Part shown: positions 61,168-64,000 of the stretch, piece after piece | Numbering within the stretch: position 1 is the first letter of the stretch | Layout of the letters: each line of letters begins with the position of its first letter | Assembly: GCA_011050525.1 (NCBI GenBank) | Contig: DRFO01000034.1 | Location: 35,108 to 99,107 of the forward strand | DNA: 64,000 bases | Reading direction: 5' to 3' | DNA from: Halopseudomonas xinjiangensis | GTDB lineage: Bacteria > Pseudomonadota > Gammaproteobacteria > Pseudomonadales > Pseudomonadaceae | Made by a program: the position numbers and the translations under genes | Notes under the pieces: generated by a model | The model's input: only the letters and a program-made list of their open reading frames with translations | The model's database searches: none | Told to the model about the DNA's origin: nothing

Positions 61168-62658
61168 TCAGCGCCCGATGGGATAGATAATGGATTTTTC
61201 TTCGGTGAATTCATTGAGCCAGTCAGGTCCGAACTCACGACCTATACCCGAGCGTTTGAAGCCGCCAATAGGCGCGTAGGGCATGGTTCCGCCACCTCCG
61301 TTGAGGTAAACGCTGCCGGCACGGATGCGCTTGGCCATCTTGTACGCAACGGCGGCATCGGCGGTCATTACGCCGCCGTTGAGCCCAAAGCGTGAATCAT
61401 TGGCAATGGCGATAGCCTGTTCGTCGGTGTCGAAACCAATCACTACACCAACCGGACCGAAGACCTCTTCCTGGGCGATGGTCATGTCATTGGTAACGTC
61501 GTCGAACAGAGTAATATCGACAAAAAAGCCTTTCTCCTGGCCGGCCGGCCGGCCGCCTCCGCATACCAGCTTCGCGCCTTGCTCAAGCCCGCTGGCAATA
61601 AGACCTTCGACCTTGGCACGTTGCGACTCGCGAATGAGCGGCCCCATCATCACGCTCGGATCCGCCGGATCACCCACCTTGAACTGGCCGGCAATGGCTC
61701 GGGCACATTGCACAAACTGCTCGCGGACCGAGTTGTGCACCACAAAACGCGTCAGTAGCGCACAGCCCTGGCCGGCATTGATCATCAGTCCGGCGACGGC
61801 GCCCATGGCAGCCGCCTGAATGTCGGCATCGGCGCGCACGATCAACGCGGACTTGCCGCCCAGTTCCAGGTGCACCCGCTTCAGGGTGGCAGCTGCCTGG
61901 GTCATGATGCTGATGCCGACCGCTTCCGAGCCGGTAAACGACACCAGGTCCACCCGCGGATCGCTGCTCAGCAGGCTGCCGACCTCGACACCACCAGTGA
62001 CGATATTCAAAACGCCTTGGGGCAAGCCAACTTCCTCCGCAATCTCGCCGAACAACAGGGCCGAGTACGGTGTAAAGGGTGACGGCTTGAGCACCAGAGT
62101 GTTGCCTGCCAGCAGCGCCGGAAAGACCTTGGCCAGATTCAGCAAGAAGGGAAAATTGTAGCCAGTGATACCCGACACCACGCCCACGGGTTCGCGCTCG
62201 ATGCTGCCGCTGCCAAGGATCATCGGGCCGCCGGGGTTCATCGGATTGGGTACCGCCTCGACCGGGATCTGCCGGGCCTCGGTCACCAGGGAACGATCGA
62301 TGGCTTTCAAGACATGCCCCAGCGGCATATCTACCTGCATGGCCTGAGTGACCATTTGCGAACAGCCGACCTCGGCTACGATAAGCGCAGCGATCTGTTC
62401 CCGCCGGCTTACCAGTGCAGCGTGCATGCGTCGCATGTAATCAGCCCGCTCGGCCATGCTCAGCCAGGGCCACGGGCCTTGATCGAACGCCTCGCGGGCG
62501 GCAGCAATTGCCGCCTCGGCAGCGGCCACGCCGCCCACCGGCGCATGGCCAATCACCTCTTCGGTGGCCGGATTGATGATCGCTTCAGCGCCTTCGCTAC
62601 CCGCTTCCCAGCGGCCGTTTATGTAGAGTTTGTTCAGGTGGGTAAAAGGGATAGTCAT
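61168..62658 (-). CDS. Aldehyde dehydrogenase
   Basis: 496 residues. The NAD motif FTGSEAVG, the catalytic Glu in LELGGKSALIV, the oxyanion Asn in GITGYNFPF (a variant of the usual TPWNFP) and the nucleophile Cys in NAGQGCALLT are present. The enzyme oxidises an aldehyde to acid. It overlaps the GMC oxidoreductase gene by 4 bases (ATGA), so an alcohol-to-aldehyde-to-acid relay is likely. Preferred substrate unknown. Confidence 0.88.
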   Translation of the reverse strand: MTIPFTHLNKLYINGRWEAGSEGAEAIINPATEEVIGHAPVGGVAAAEAAIAAAREAFDQGPWPWLSMAERADYMRRMHAALVSRREQIAALIVAEVGCSQMVTQAMQVDMPLGHVLKAIDRSLVTEARQIPVEAVPNPMNPGGPMILGSGSIEREPVGVVSGITGYNFPFLLNLAKVFPALLAGNTLVLKPSPFTPYSALLFGEIAEEVGLPQGVLNIVTGGVEVGSLLSSDPRVDLVSFTGSEAVGISIMTQAAATLKRVHLELGGKSALIVRADADIQAAAMGAVAGLMINAGQGCALLTRFVVHNSVREQFVQCARAIAGQFKVGDPADPSVMMGPLIRESQRAKVEGLIASGLEQGAKLVCGGGRPAGQEKGFFVDITLFDDVTNDMTIAQEEVFGPVGVVIGFDTDEQAIAIANDSRFGLNGGVMTADAAVAYKMAKRIRAGSVYLNGGGGTMPYAPIGGFKRSGIGREFGPDWLNEFTEEKSIIYPIGR

Positions 62659-64000
62659 GCTGCGTTCGCTCCTTGCTGATTCGCACCAGCGATGATTTCC
62701 GCCGCGCGCATGGCAATGGCCATGGCCGGCGCGTTGGTGTTGCCCGATACCAGCGTGGGCATGATCGATGTATCAATCACGCGCAAACCTTCAACCCCGC
62801 GCACTTTGAGCTCCGGATCCAGCACGGCGTGCTCGTCAATGCCCATGCGGCAGGTTCCGGCTACGTGATAGGCGGTCTGCCCATAGCGGCGAAAGGCTGC
62901 AAGCATTTCTTCGTCGCTTTGCACCTGCGGGCCGGGGGTCAGTTCTTCAACCAAGAAAGGCTTGAGCGGCGGTTGCGCCGCCAGCTTGCGGATCCACTTC
63001 AGCAGCGCGATTGCCGCCGTCTGGTCCGCTTCGGCGCTGAGGTAATTGGCGACAATTCTTGGCGGCACCGCCGGGTCGGCCGATTCGATGTGTATCTCGC
63101 CCTGGCTCTGCGGGTGCATGAAATACCCGCCAAGGGTTATCCCCGGCTGTTTATCAATCGCCACGGTCTTGCCGTCGCCATCCATTGAAAACAGGCTCAC
63201 CCCGATCTGCGCATCAGGACGCTCCAGCTCAGGCCGGGTTTTTACGAAGCCCCCTGCTTCGTGTGCTGCGTGGGTCATGGGGCCTTTCTTGCCGACAAAG
63301 TAACTCAGCACCGAGCGGGCCAGTCCCAATCCGGCGAAGCAATGATTGAAGCTGCCCCGGGTGACCCGGAACTGCGCCGCTATATAAACGTGCTCACGCA
63401 GATTACGCCCCACATCCGGGGCGTTCTGGATGACCGGAATCCCCAGCGATTGCAGCAAGTGGGCAGGGCCGATGCCGGACAGCTGGAGTAATTTCGGCGA
63501 CTCGATTGCGCCGGCACAAAGCAGCACTTCACGCTGGCAACGGATGCGTCGCTCGCCTTCCTTGCCACGCACCTGGACGGCGGTGGCGCGGCGCCCATCA
63601 AACTCGATGCGCTGTACGTGGGTGCCCGTCATCACAGTCAGATTGGGACGCGTACGCACCGGATCGAGAAACGCCTTCGCGGCGCTGAAGCGTTGCCCCT
63701 TCCAGGTGGTTTGCGGCTGATAACCGAACCCGCCCAGCGTCACCGAATCCACATGATTGGTATCCGCGACGGTCGCCGTACCGATCTGTGCGGCAGCGTC
63801 GATGATCGCATCGCACAACTCATCGCCCGAGGGGTGCACAGTCACCTTTAGTGGCCCGCCCACACCCCGCCACTCGGAGCTGCCCAGCTGATGATCTTCC
63901 ATCGCGACAAACTGCCGGCCCATATCCTTCCAACCCCAACCAGCGCATCCCTGCGCCTCCCAGGCGTCGTAATCGGCGGGTGCGCCACGTACGTAAACCA
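62655..64000 (-). CDS. GMC-family alcohol oxidoreductase (5' end outside window)
   Basis: Partial. The frame is open to the window edge; codons before the ATG at 63923 read VYVRGAPADYDAWEAQGCAGWGWKD, a typical GMC stretch, so the true start lies beyond 64000. Visible are the substrate domain, GAIESPKLLQLSGIGP, the GMC C-terminal signature YHVAGTCRMGIDEHAVLDPELKVRGVEGLRVIDTSIMPTLVSGNTNAPAMAIA with the catalytic His region. FAD-dependent alcohol oxidation is expected, coupled to the ALDH that follows. Choline-type and terpenoid-alcohol enzymes share this fold. Confidence 0.85.
   Translation of the reverse strand, partial: VYVRGAPADYDAWEAQGCAGWGWKDMGRQFVAMEDHQLGSSEWRGVGGPLKVTVHPSGDELCDAIIDAAAQIGTATVADTNHVDSVTLGGFGYQPQTTWKGQRFSAAKAFLDPVRTRPNLTVMTGTHVQRIEFDGRRATAVQVRGKEGERRIRCQREVLLCAGAIESPKLLQLSGIGPAHLLQSLGIPVIQNAPDVGRNLREHVYIAAQFRVTRGSFNHCFAGLGLARSVLSYFVGKKGPMTHAAHEAGGFVKTRPELERPDAQIGVSLFSMDGDGKTVAIDKQPGITLGGYFMHPQSQGEIHIESADPAVPPRIVANYLSAEADQTAAIALLKWIRKLAAQPPLKPFLVEELTPGPQVQSDEEMLAAFRRYGQTAYHVAGTCRMGIDEHAVLDPELKVRGVEGLRVIDTSIMPTLVSGNTNAPAMAIAMRAAEIIAGANQQGANAA

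Noticed and set aside
61065..61238. Upstream extension of the lipoprotein hydrolase frame
   Set aside because: It would overlap the ALDH gene and hide a clear lipoprotein signal with ribosome site at 61064.
1..64000. CRISPR arrays, tRNA and rRNA genes, prophage or integrase genes
   Set aside because: None seen by eye: no regularly spaced direct repeats, no cloverleaf ends, no recombinase or transposase frames. A dedicated tRNA or CRISPR scan was not possible.

Overview
The window looks like chromosome of a gammaproteobacterium of the Pseudomonas lineage. The order cheR-cheV / flgA-flgM-flgN-flgZ next to flgBCDEFGHIJKL is the Pseudomonas arrangement, and sigma-54 and sigma-28 flagellar promoters are visible. 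My best guess is the Halopseudomonas/pertucinogena side of the genus, but that is an inference from gene order and general protein character; no database was searched.

Layout. (1) 34-1779: a CvrA/NhaP2-type K+/H+ antiporter. (2) 1842-7197, minus: a molybdenum hydroxylase operon (XdhC/PaoD-type chaperone, MocA-type cytidylyltransferase, then the FeS, FAD and Mo subunits of a PaoABC-like aldehyde oxidoreductase). (3) 7312-10217, plus: copper homeostasis (CueR-type operator, copA, cueR). (4) 10201-25.3 kb: early/middle flagellar genes flgBCDE and flgFGHIJKL (minus), cheR and cheV (minus), and flgA, flgM, flgN and the PilZ brake flgZ (plus to 26112). A 560-base gap holds two copies of a small inverted-repeat element. 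(5) 26.1-30.9 kb: an MFS transporter, an SDR, folE-folM (tetrahydromonapterin synthesis) and a periplasmic double-cache protein. (6) 30.9 kb to the window end: a large catabolic island.

The island encodes a Rieske dioxygenase (alpha and beta), a [3Fe-4S]-type ferredoxin, a cytochrome P450, an extradiol ring-cleavage dioxygenase, several SDRs, three fumarylacetoacetate-hydrolase-fold enzymes, an acyl-CoA ligase, a complete beta-oxidation set (three acyl-CoA dehydrogenases, enoyl-CoA hydratase, 3-hydroxyacyl-CoA dehydrogenase, thiolase), a DUF35 plus SCP-x-thiolase pair, two TIM-barrel amidohydrolases, IclR and TetR regulators, an MFS transporter, and an ALDH / GMC oxidoreductase / lipoprotein hydrolase group. 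The gene content (IclR + MFS + FAH + extradiol + SDR + 3Fe-4S ferredoxin + split alpha/beta dioxygenase + P450 + CoA ligase + TetR) matches the dit (abietane diterpenoid, resin acid) clusters of Pseudomonas abietaniphila and Burkholderia xenovorans. I therefore propose a resin-acid-type polycyclic degradation island: CoA ligation and P450 oxidation, dioxygenation and re-aromatisation to a catechol, meta cleavage, then CoA-dependent dismantling of the remaining rings.

Most worth a second look: a shared 19-base semi-palindrome (ACA-N13-TGT) in front of the island's transcription units; a glutathione peroxidase gene broken by an amber codon inside the island; a four-unit 15-base tandem repeat inside copA; an SDR lacking the catalytic Tyr; and a family of ~80-base inverted-repeat elements.
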